Source: Rhynchopus euleeides
Taxonomy: Eukaryota > Euglenozoa > Diplonemea > Diplonemida > Diplonemidae
Length of the DNA: 64,000 nucleotides
Direction of reading: 5' to 3'
Assembly: GCA_963210315.1 (NCBI GenBank)
Contig: OY723317.1
Location: forward strand, 496,001 to 560,000
Below, piece after piece: positions 8,080 through 16,771 of this stretch. Position numbers and translations under genes: made by a program. The notes under the pieces were generated by a model. It saw only the letters and a list, made by a program, of their open reading frames with translations. It had not been told where the DNA came from and ran no database searches. Each line of letters starts with the position of its first letter. The stretch's first letter is position 1.

Positions 8080-11000
8080 CTACATTATGGAGGGCGGTGG
8101 TGGGGGCGCCTGGGGGGTCGGGAAGGTGCGACCCAGCGGCGGGCCCTTCTGCTTGCTGGCTGCCAGGACGAAGCCCTGTGCGAGGTCTCGGCTGTCACCT
8201 GCAGTGTCAAATAAGGCCTCCACGTAGGTGTTGCAGATGCGGCGGCGGGCGGTCTCGGCGCTGGCGAGCGCCGTATTCAGGTGGTCCAGGACAAGGCTTA
8301 GCGCGGCGGCACGGCCCTCGTCGAGAGACTTGGTCACCTCCTCGCGTGTGATCTTCCCCTTCTTCTTCACGATCTTTGCCAGAGCGGCGCTTCCGAGGGG
8401 ATAGCCTCCGTAGAACCGGCACAGTTCGAGGAGGGCCTGTAGTGGCGCGTGTCGGGTGTGTGTGGTGGCGTGGGTATGCAATGGTATGCAATGCAGGATT
8501 TGGGTCCCTGTTGCTAATGCTTCACACACAGAAAGACCCCCTTGGCTGAAGGGCTGTGCCCTTTTGCGCTGTGGTGCTGTGGTGTGCCCTGTTTGCGAAT
8601 GATTGGTTGCAACGCGGGCTGCTCAACAGATTGTAAAAATGTGCCCCTCCCCCCCCCCCCCCGAAAGCGTTTTAACATACCGCAGCGTGCTTCTCGTTGA
8701 ACCGCTCCCGTGGGGCTGGCCCCTCCCCGCAGACGTGCCGAAGCGTCTCCAACACATCCCCGGAAGGAATGTCCTCGCTGTCGGTGCCTGCAGCAGGAGG
8801 GGGTGTCGGGAGCAAAAGGGGCCAAGGGGGACCAGACAGGCTTGCAAACAAGGCAGTGCTGTGCGCAGCAGGGGGATGAGTTAGTTTTGGGGTTTTTAAC
8901 GCGCCTTGTTTGAGTATGTTGTCTCCACCCTCCCACCCCCCCCCTTTTCGAGGCATTTTTTTTGATACACTGTTTCGTGCTGAGCTTTCTCTCACTCTGA
9001 GGCATACCTAAGAACGCGTAGCACCATTCATTCCCGTGCCCAATGCGGCCTGACAGGGTTTCGCATATCTTCGCGATGCAGCCCAGGCACGTGTCCTCCG
9101 TCATCATGACGATAAACCTGCCCTCCTGTGAGCCCGGCTCTTTCTTCTTAAACTGGGACTGCTTCTTCCCGCCGCGTCCCTTTGTGAGCCCGAACACCTT
9201 CCCGAACGATATCCCACCACTCTTCTTCTTCTCTTTCGCCGGCGGGCTGGCCGTCCCCGTCTCCTCCGTCGTGGTGTCGTCATCCGAGGACTCGCTGCCG
9301 CCCTTGTTCTTGCCCTTCTTCTTCTTCTTCTGCTTGTCCTTCTTCTTCCGCTCCTCATCCTCCGCCTTCTTCTTCTTCTTATCCTCCTTCTCCTGCTTCT
9401 TCCGGTCATCCTTGTTCTGGGCAGGCGGCGGGCCAGCCTCCTCCTGTGCAGGCTGGGGGTCCGGCTTCGACTTCTGCTTGGGCTTCTTCGGCTGCTGCGC
9501 CTGCTGCTGCTGCTGCTGACGCGTCGGCATCACCTCCGTCGAGTCCGAATCGCTGCTCGCAGAGTCCTCGACAGGACCACGCCGGGTGCTGGTGTCGCTG
9601 TCATCGTCATCGCTGTCACTCACAGCTGCAGCAGAAGACGCGGAAGGCCGCGCCTGCACCGCAGCAGGGGCCTCCGCCGCTGCAACAGGCTCAGCCACCG
9701 CAGGCACAGCCGCCGGAACCGCCTGGGCCACAACAGGCGGCCTGCTCTGCTGCTGGGCAGGCAACTCCTGCTGCACCTGCTGCTGCTGCTGCGGCTGCTG
9801 CACCGCCAGAGCCTGGGGCGCGGTCGCCCGCCGCCCCCCACCCACAGGCACAGCCTGCTCCACGGCAGCATCCCTCTCGGGCTGCGGCCTGCCGCAGCTG
9901 AGCAGCTTCCCGAAAAAGCTCCGCCTTGGCTTCCCCCGGCGAGGGGCCTGCCGCTGCTGCTGCTGCTGCTGGATAGCCCTGGGATCAAACACCGGAACAG
10001 ACACACCGCCACCCCCACCGCCCCCTCCTCCAGGAGCGTTCACCCCGCCGCCCTGCAGGGGCAGGGTTCTCTCATGCTGATGCTGCTGCTGCTGCACCTT
10101 GACAGCCTCCTCCTTCACTGCCTCCAGGTCCTGCTTCGCCCGCCTGGCCTCCTCCTGCAGCGCCGCGATGCTCTTCTCCGCCTCATCCCGCTGGCTCCGC
10201 AGCGCGTCCTCCATGCGCTGCAGCTTCGCCTCCGTCTCGACAGACTTTGCGGAGGCGGTGACCACAGCGATCTCCTTCAGGCTTGCAATCTCGCTGGCAT
10301 ACTGCTGCATCTGCACATCGCTTTGCTTCTGCTGCGCCTGCTTCTCCTTCTCGATGATGGCACGAAACTCCGTGATCATCGACTGGTTCTGCTGCTGCAG
10401 CGCGCTGTACTGCTGCGACACCTCATTCGCTATCAGATTCATATGCTGCGCGCCGCCGCCGCCACCCCCGCCATACCCCTGGCTCTGCATCATATTCTGA
10501 TACGCCATCCCGTTGATCACGTCGTCATACCACTTCGCCTTCGACTCCCGCGTCTTCCTCTCCCGCCTCGACTGCTGCCTCCACTTAGCACTGCGGCTGC
10601 CCACCCCCCGCCGGTGGCTGTGCCGGTGGTGCCTCCGGCGGTGCCCCACCCCCGCATCAGATGAAGACCGGGAAGACGACGACGGAGAAGACCTGGATTC
10701 AGACAAGGAGGAAGACGCAGAGGTTGACGGCGAAGAGGGTCTGCTGCTCCCCTCCCCGCTGCTCCCGCCACGGCGGCGGCTGCGCCGCCGCTTCGCGGCG
10801 CCGCCGCTGCCCCCACCCCCCTGCAGCGCCTGCAGCAGCTGCAGCCCCTCGGCGAGCGCACCTCCACCTCCACCTCCACCCCCACCATGCCCAGGCGAGA
10901 TGACTCCACGCGCAGCTGAGCCGCTCCCGCCTCCTCCAGACACACAGAGCAAGCTGCGCAGTGCAACCAGCTGGTCACGGCTGACCTGCTGCTGGAGGGT

Positions 11001-11759
11001 CGGCTGTGGGAGGGCTGTGTATGGGTCGTGGTGGTGGAGCTGCTGCTGCTGCTGCTGCGCAACGTCGTGCCCCCCACCCCTCGCGGGGAGCGGCGGGGAG
11101 GCGGCGGCGGCAGCAGCGGCTGCGGGGGAGCGCCGCCGGAACCCCCCAAAGCTGGCGTAGCTGGCATCCCTGTTATCCACAGGGGCTCCCCCACCCCTGC
11201 GGCTGCCGCGGGAGTTCCTGCGGTGCTTCTCCCTCACCGCATCGAGGTCCACCACGCCGGACCTGACATCCACCAAATGGGTGAGGCGCTCCTCGAGTTG
11301 GAGCGACCAGACGTCGCCCCGCCTTGCGACACCCGCATCTGCGGCGGAGGGGCGGGCGTATTGATGCTGGTGCTGTGGCGCTGTCCTGTCCAGCGGGGAT
11401 AGGCGAGTCAGGCTGGAGTGGCGATCCACCACCCCCACGACACTCCCCCCAGGCGACTGCGAGGGTGTGGAGGCGCGTATGGAAGGCTGGCGGTAGCTAG
11501 GGTAGCTCCGCTGGCTGCGGTGCTCGCTGCCCAGCTCCAAAGAGAGGTTCTCCGGGGCTGTGTCCCCACCGCCCCCCACGCCCTGCGCGCGCGCGCGGTG
11601 CTCCTCTTGGTATTGGCGGTCCTCCTCCTCCTGTATCCGCGCGACGAGGGGCACCCGGTCCCCCGAGGAGGTGGCGGAAGCGCCGCTGCTGGAGGTGCCG
11701 TCGGAGGTGGCCAGGCTGCGGCGCACCTGGGTGTCGGACAGGCGGGAGGCGTCCATCAT
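8080..11759 (-). CDS. low-complexity, coiled-coil protein of unknown function, 3 exons, 1,071 aa
   Basis: I read the coding sequence as complement(join(8080..8436,8681..8787,9008..11759)). The start ATG at 11759-11757 has an in-frame TGA three codons upstream. The donors are GTATGC and GTATGT and the acceptors CTGCAG|G and CTACAG|G. Phases join cleanly (Gly codon split G|GC at the first junction, phase 0 at the second), ending at TAG 8082-8080. In order: a Ser/Arg-rich N-terminus; Ala, Gln and Gly runs (about 200-320); a basic RRRSRRR patch and Ser-rich tract (about 322-390); a predicted coiled coil (about 440-565, LKEIAVV and LEAVKEEAVKV heptads); Gln/Pro-rich and Asp/Ser acidic tracts; a Lys/Glu-rich stretch (about 787-818); and a well-ordered C-terminal region (881 to end) spanning all three exons. 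I do not recognise that last region. Basic and acidic tracts would suit a nuclear or RNA-associated scaffold, but that is only a guess. Confidence 0.8.
8437..8680 (-). other. intron 2 of the 1,071-aa protein gene
   Basis: This 244-nt intron starts with GTATGT (8680-8675) and ends with CTACAG (8437 is the final G). It contains a run of about fifteen G on the coding strand (plus strand C, about 8648-8662). Reading straight through meets TAA at the third codon of the intron. Confidence 0.75.
8788..9007 (-). other. intron 1 of the 1,071-aa protein gene
   Basis: This 220-nt intron starts with GTATGC at 9007 and ends with the pyrimidine-rich CCTGCTGCAG at 8788. Reading through it stays open by chance, but the resulting tail has no order and misses the downstream exons. 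Splicing restores a coherent C-terminal region. Confidence 0.75.
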
Positions 11760-12568
11760 TTCCCGTCACCCCCACCCCCCCCCACCCACCCCCCAGCACT
11801 CGACCTGACCTCAGCGCACCCTGTGCCCTTGGCAGGGCTGGTGGGTGGTGTGTCCTGTGGTGCTGTCGTGGTGGTGGTGTGGAGAGCAGTGGGAGAGGGA
11901 GGGGGGGGGGGTGGGGTATTGAAATAGAAGTAGCGGCTTCAAGTAGGTGACATGATGTGTTCTCCTCACAAAGAGGTGGGCGAAAAGAGATAAAACGAGA
12001 TAAAGGTGTCGCTCCTCCAACTCTGCCGCTCTTTCTCTACTGATTGCTACTTCGTGTTTTCTTTTGATGCGGTGACGCTTCTTACAAACCCCCTTGATGA
12101 AGGGGGTGCTGTGTAGAGCACGTTTGGCTGAGCTGAATGACACTTTCCGCGCGAAGGTCGTGCACACAAACTATGTGGTAGTGCAAATCTGAAGATAGGA
12201 GAAGAGACGTGCGGAAGGGGTCCGTCCATCTCGAGAACACCCTGTGTGCTCAGTGTGAGCACAACTCCAGATGATTTTGCCCTGAGTTTGGCGGTGTTGG
12301 TCCGTTGTGTGGCGGCGTTCGGCGGAACTCGGGCGTCACCGGGGTCCATCGGGAGCTGAGGGGTTTTCCACACGCCCCACTTTTCGTTGCTGTACTTGTC
12401 TTCTTCTTGCCCCCATCCCCCCACACCTGTGATCCCTCCCTGGTGCAAACCAACAATGCAGCAGGCACCTGAACAGCAAGGCCAGATCATCCAGAGCGCA
12501 CTGCAACACCAACATGTTATTCCGACATTTTTTATCGTTCCAATCGCACCGACGTGATGAAAGTGATA
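11760..12568. other. 5' flank of the 1,071-aa gene, no other gene seen
   Basis: The minus-strand promoter and 5' untranslated region should lie here. A long pyrimidine tract on the minus strand (about 11880-11920) precedes the start region. Reading frames of about 100-176 codons cross this stretch on the minus strand, but they are compositionally ordinary and carry no domain. Confidence 0.5.
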
Positions 12569-12570
12569 TA

Positions 12571-13256
12571 CCGTCACTCAAGTTATGTTGGTGGGGTAAA
12601 ATATTGGTGGGGTAAATATGTTGGTGGGGTACTAATTTGGTGGATTTGGGGCTCTGAAAAAAGTTGGTGGGTTATTACCCCACCAACATTATTACCCCAG
12701 GGCGCGTTGTACTTGGCAATTTTTTCTGGCACCTGGGATTTGGAGCCCCCTGCCCACCCACCCCGACTGCGCGTACGCATGTGCGTACGCCGTCCGCACT
12801 TTCTGAAACCGCGCTGTACGCGTACGCAGAAATTGCGTACGGCTGGTATTCCAGGTCTCGCTGAGCCCTGGCCTTTGCTCTTGCCTTTCACAGACGGTTC
12901 CTTCGCTCACAAGTGCAAAAGGTACGATTACCTACTCGAAGGCTCGAAGGCTGCTGAGGTTGACGACCGATTTGGTGTGCGGACATGGCCGTCTCTTGTA
13001 CTACATAGACTGCCGTTTGCAGGCGCCGCACGCCCACGCGTACGCCGTATGCATTTTCTGGAAAACGTAGCCATCAGCCGGGCCCCTTAGGCGTTCGCCA
13101 CGAAAACGGTAGTCAGCGATGCGCATTGGGGTAATAAATTGGTGGGGTAGATTTGTTGGTGGGGTAAATATGTTGGTGGGGTACTAATTTGGTGGATTTG
13201 GGGGTTCTGGAAGAAGTTGGTGGGTTACTACCCCACCAACATTACTTGAGTGACGG
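12571..13256. mobile_element. Element E: TA-flanked MITE-like element (686 bp) with LTR-like direct repeats
   Basis: The terminal inverted repeats are 27 bp with one mismatch and begin CCGTCACTCAAG, flanked by TA at 12569-12570 and 13257-13258. Each end also carries a block of about 100 bp in direct orientation (about 12592-12695 and 13132-13244), built from TTGGTGGGGTAAATATG-type words and closed by its own complement (TTACCCCACCAAC). Between them lie two copies of a CGTACGC-rich segment (about 12785-12813 and 13037-13066). No coding sequence is recognisable. The element sits just downstream of the decayed 3' end of the DUF4116 gene. Confidence 0.8.
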
Positions 13257-13348
13257 TAGATTGCCGCAACCAAGGTCACCTCACCATCGTGTGCACAATT
13301 CTGAAAGAACCTCAGGATATCCACAGTGTCATTTGGTGGAAGTCGTCA

Positions 13349-13449
13349 AATCTGCAGTACATCAGTGACGCAGACAGTCCCAGCGTCCTCTCGGAGTGTC
13401 TCGCTCAAATAGCAGAACTTCGCCGCGAGAATACGAAGTGCCGCCCGGA
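13349..13449 (-). pseudogene. degenerate DUF4116 repeat remnant beyond the stop codon
   Basis: After the TAG of the DUF4116 gene, the minus strand in a shifted frame reads YLSETLREDAGTV (about 13380-13420), which matches the LSEALRGDKEVVM pattern of the repeats upstream. The frame then closes with TGA. At least one more repeat unit therefore once followed the present stop and has been lost through a stop codon and a frame change. An unrecognised intron is the alternative. Confidence 0.55.
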
Positions 13450-14706
13450 CTACTCCGTGTCATCCTGCAACGTCGGGCTCAGGTGCAAAAAATCCACCGG
13501 GCACGTACAGGAATCAAGTGCCTTCATGACTATCATTCTGTCCGCTCGCAGATCATTGTACTTCACACTGCGCTTTTGGAGTGCATTCATGACGACCTCC
13601 TTGTCCCTTTGCAGTGTCTCGATCACCTCGTGAAAGTGTTGCAGATCACCGTAATCCAGCGCCTTCATAATGACCTCTTTGTCCCCTCTCAGGGCTTCGC
13701 TCACGTCACCGACCTTCACCTTGAAATAGTCAAGTGCCTTCATGACGACATCTTTGTCCCCTCGCAGCGCCTCGCTCAGATCACCGAACGTGACCCTGAA
13801 TTTCCCGAATGCAACCATGACAACCTCCTTGTCCTGGCGCAGGGCCTCGCTCAGATCACTGAAGCTCACCCTGACATTCCCGAATGTCTTCATGACGACG
13901 TCTTTGTCCTCCTGCAACGTCGCGCTCAGTTGGTGAAAGCCCGTGCGAGGAAGTTTCCCACAATCAAGTGCCTTCATGACAACCTCCTTGTCCTCCTGCA
14001 GCGCCTTGCTGACATCTTCCAAAGCGGCACCGTAACTCAGCGCTTCAAGGACGAAGGCCTTGTCCCTGAGCCACACAGCGCTGTTTGCACAGTGCGGCAC
14101 AGCAAGAAGCGCAACGCTGCGCTGCTCCTGCAAGTCTTTGTTCTCGACGTGGCGCCACATTGACGGGTCCTGCTCCAACGCCGCGATGACGACGTCTGCG
14201 TCTGAACGTAGTGCGGCACTGGCACGCACAAAGCCTTTGGGGTCGCACCTCACGTACTCCAGCATCACCTCCTTGTCCCCGTGCAGTGAGGGGTCCACCC
14301 AGTGTGGCTGGATGGTGACAGGTCCCCCCTCATCTAAACCTTCCTCTGTCTGATCACCCTGCTTTCTCTTGAGGACGCCTGCCAGCACTGCCAGGATGCA
14401 CTCCCGGCGCTGGCGTGCCCACACTGGGATAGAGTCCATTGATAAAGCACCGCTGCACAGCTGGGCCACAAAAGTCGCCACACCACGCACGACCCCCACC
14501 TGACACCCGCCCGAGAAGGCGGCGACGTTGCTGATGCACTCCTCCCCGTCACACTCCACGCGCTGCCCGCCCACACTCAGCTCCACGTCCTCCCCGAACC
14601 CGAATGCCTCGCCGCACCGCCGCTGCATCTCAGACACCGTCGCATCGGGATCGATCTCCAGAGGCTCCTCACGCCCTGACAGCGTGTCGATGGCGTGCAC
14701 CTCCAT
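13450..14706 (-). CDS. ubiquitin-like domain plus DUF4116-repeat protein, 418 aa
   Basis: Single exon from ATG 14706-14704 (G at -3 and G at +4, a good Kozak context) to TAG 13452-13450. The frame is open to an earlier ATG at 14802, but the extra 32 residues are low-complexity and lie before a domain start, so I prefer 14706. Residues 1 to about 73 resemble a ubiquitin-like beta-grasp: MEVHAIDTLSGRE, then DATVSEMQRR in the helix position, then VELSVGGQRV. From about residue 140 to the end run 11-12 units of the DUF4116 type, each with a core such as L-x-x-DKEVVMKAL spaced about 24-30 residues apart. DUF4116 units form repeated helical hairpins of unknown function and are abundant in protists. 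A role in binding proteins or ubiquitin-like pathways is inference. The last unit is cut off after LQDDTE, so the C-terminus looks truncated. Confidence 0.8.
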   Translation of the reverse strand: MEVHAIDTLSGREEPLEIDPDATVSEMQRRCGEAFGFGEDVELSVGGQRVECDGEECISNVAAFSGGCQVGVVRGVATFVAQLCSGALSMDSIPVWARQRRECILAVLAGVLKRKQGDQTEEGLDEGGPVTIQPHWVDPSLHGDKEVMLEYVRCDPKGFVRASAALRSDADVVIAALEQDPSMWRHVENKDLQEQRSVALLAVPHCANSAVWLRDKAFVLEALSYGAALEDVSKALQEDKEVVMKALDCGKLPRTGFHQLSATLQEDKDVVMKTFGNVRVSFSDLSEALRQDKEVVMVAFGKFRVTFGDLSEALRGDKDVVMKALDYFKVKVGDVSEALRGDKEVIMKALDYGDLQHFHEVIETLQRDKEVVMNALQKRSVKYNDLRADRMIVMKALDSCTCPVDFLHLSPTLQDDTE

Positions 14707-14802
14707 CCCACACAGGTGTGCCGAGGTCTGCCGGAGGGTGTGTGCACCGGGTCTGTGATGCGAGGCGGGGAGGGGGTGTCTGCGAGGGAGGGTGCTGTGC
14801 AC

Positions 14803-15337
14803 AGTGTAGGGCCTGGCAAGACTGTTTAATTTTCTGCTGTGGGTACCGTGGATTTTTTAATGGGGCAGTTTTTCCCTCCCGTTCACCGCCTCCTCACCAC
14901 CTCCGACCTCTGGCACACAAAAATGAGACTTTCCACACAAAAAATGCCGAATCCAGGCCCCCGCCGACGCCGCCACCCGACTCAGGGCCGACTGCCATGG
15001 TGTTGTGTTGGGTACAAGTATGCACTGATATCCTGGACTGTCACTGTCTGTCTGTCTATCTGTCTGACTGTGGGGGATGTGTATGGAGGGCATCTGTGTG
15101 AGAATTGTTGGCACATCAGGGCGGAATGCGGAACACTTGTCCAAGGCACGTGCAGGAGGGGGTGGTGGGGGTGGGGTGGGGTGGGGGCAGGTATCCGGCG
15201 CTTCACAATATCTCACTGGGAACAATCGTACTCGAGGTTGGAGCCGCGCATCGGCATTGAACAGAAGTCCACAAGAGGCGTTGGGTGCCCGGTTCATCGG
15301 CTCTCAGATTGACATTGCAGACGGCCATTGCATTCTA
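14803..15337. other. intergenic, simple-sequence rich, no gene seen
   Basis: This is the 5' flank of the DUF4116 gene. It contains a CTGTCTGT/CTATCTGT stretch (about 15045-15070) and a G/T-rich run (15150-15190). The part at 14850-14965 resembles a module described at 19257 and 21284. Confidence 0.5.
14850..14965 (+). repeat. diverged dispersed module 'a', copy 1
   Basis: Shares an ordered set of short words with 19257-19412: TTTTTC-CTCCCGTT, then CACCACCTCCGACTCTG-like, then TTTC(A)C-C-AAAAATGC. Identity is low, so homology is plausible but not certain. Confidence 0.35.
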
Positions 15338-15420
15338 TGCTGGGGGTCACATTGGTGGCCACTGTCAATGCGGAATTCACATGATCACGGCTTCGTGTGG
15401 GGGATTGGGGCAGGTTGTGT
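15338..15420 (+). repeat. dispersed module 'b', copy 1
   Basis: Contains TATGCTGGGGGTCA, CAATGCGGAATTCAC and GGGGGATTGGGGCAGGTT in the same order as 19566-19680. In both places it lies downstream of module 'a' and upstream of the GC-rich module R. Confidence 0.8.
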
Positions 15421-15477
15421 GACTGCGGCCGGCACAGCCACCGCCGATTCCCAGTCACACGGCTCCCCTCACCATCC

Positions 15478-15965
15478 GCTCACACCAACGCTCCGACCAC
15501 ACGCCACAACCCCACGCCCGACGCGCGACACCGGCTCGTACCCGCAACCGCCACTCCACCGGGAGGAGGCGACCCCCGCGCACGCAGCGGCGTGACGCAG
15601 CCCCGCTGGCGACCCGCAGACAGGAACCGTTGGCGTTGGTTCTCACTCCCTTGTCGGGTGCTCCGCCCCCGCGTCCTCTGCCAGCCGCACAAACCAATCT
15701 GCTAAAAAGAACTCGCTCACTGTGGGTGCCACTAGTCGCTCACACCCGGTCGTGCGGGAACTGCCACAAGTCTGTGACAAGACCCCGGAGGTCCACAACT
15801 ACAGCACGTCGCGTCGCCCCCCAGCAGCAAATCGTCTAGATCAGGCGGCGACGGAAGGCCCGGGAAGGGCGAACGGCAGCGGCGGCCGGGGGATGCAGCA
15901 GCAAACCCGGCTTGACCAGGTGCGCGGGGGCGCGGGCGGCTTCGCCGCCCGCGCCCCAACATGCC
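15478..15965 (+). repeat. GC-rich dispersed module R, copy 1
   Basis: Shares a long ordered series of words with copies at 16078, 20168 and 22018: CAACGCTCCGACCACAC near the start, GTTGGTT..CACTCCCTTGTC, CAATCTGC, GCGGGAACTGCCA, GACCCCGGA, TCTAGATCA, GATGCAGC and GCTTGACCAGG. It ends at a 14-bp-stem hairpin (15927-15957, loop TTC). The function is unknown. Minus-strand reading frames in the copies are not conserved in frame, so it is probably non-coding. Confidence 0.8.
15927..15957. repeat. strong GC hairpin
   Basis: A perfect stem of about 14 bp, GGGGCGCGGGCGGC, then TTC, then its complement. The same hairpin closes module R copy 4 at 22776-22800. Confidence 0.9.
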
Positions 15966-16077
15966 CCGCTGACTGTTGTCGGGATCCGCCATTGCCACGA
16001 AGACGCTCAGCCGCTCGCAGGCACCACTTCGTGGCGTCTCCGTCTCCGAGGGTCTTTGCGTGAAACAACGGTTAAAA

Positions 16078-16400
16078 CCGACAACCTCCAGGGAGGAGGC
16101 GACCCCGCACACGCAGGACACTTGTCGGGATCTCCGCCCCCGCGTCCTCCGCCCGCCGCACAAAGCAATCTGCTGAAGAAGCCGATCACGCCCGGTGGAG
16201 CGGGCGGCAGAAGACCCCAGAAGTCCATGACGACCGCATGCGTCGCCGCCCCCCAGCAGCAAAGCATCTCGATCACGCGGGGCAGCGGCCGGGGGATGCA
16301 GCAGCTAACCGGGCTAGACTAGGTGACCGGCCTGCAGTCGGCGATCAGCCGAGCGCGGGGGGGTGCGGGGGGGCGGGTGACTTATTGAATAGTAGAGCAA
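16078..16400 (+). repeat. GC-rich dispersed module R, copy 2
   Basis: Matches copy 1 in GGGAGGAGGCGACCCC, CTCCGCCCCCGCGTCCTC, CAATCTGCT, CCCCCCAGCAGCAAA and GGGGGATGCAGCAG, followed by CGGCGATCAGCCGAGC as in copies 3 and 4. It lacks the first part of the module and the hairpin. Confidence 0.75.
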
Positions 16401-16769
16401 GTATCAGCGCGCGACGCGAGAAGCACAACACAGCAATATCTGCCCAGAGGGCCGGAGAGGGGAGGGGGGACAGCCTGCCTTGTCAAGATCTGCGAGAGGG
16501 GCCGAGCACCAACGCACACACAACCCGATTCCCTGATAAAGGGTGGCGGTGGTCGCGCCCCCGTCTAACCGTGCAACCGTCCAACTGCAACGCACGTGGC
16601 GGAAACTGCACTATGCAGCAACAGTGATGAGAAACAACACAGCAAACAACAGCAAGCAAAACAGCAAGAATCACCTCGCGTCGTTCCTCCCTATCATAAA
16701 GATCGCTTACCGTGGCAAAGCCACTCGACTAAAGTCGTTCGTACGGGGGGTCGGGGGGGGGGGGGGGGG
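16401..16769. other. unique-looking spacer ending in poly-G
   Basis: A-rich and CA-rich DNA (ACAACACAGCAAACAACAGC and similar, about 16630-16670), then a long G-run (16744-16769) that abuts element D. No gene is supported. Confidence 0.5.
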
Positions 16770-16771
16770 TA

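Noticed and set aside
8514-9007. Unspliced extension of the 1,071-aa protein to a stop at 8514
   Set aside because: The read-through segment is disordered and would omit the coherent downstream exons. Clean splice sites with matching phases offer a better model.
12047-12577. 176-codon minus-strand frame upstream of the large gene
   Set aside because: No domain or composition signal. It also overlaps the left end of element E.
12571-13256. LTR retrotransposon
   Set aside because: The direct repeats are only about 100 bp, the ends are not TG...CA, no primer site or gag/pol is present, and a TA-flanked inverted repeat fits better.
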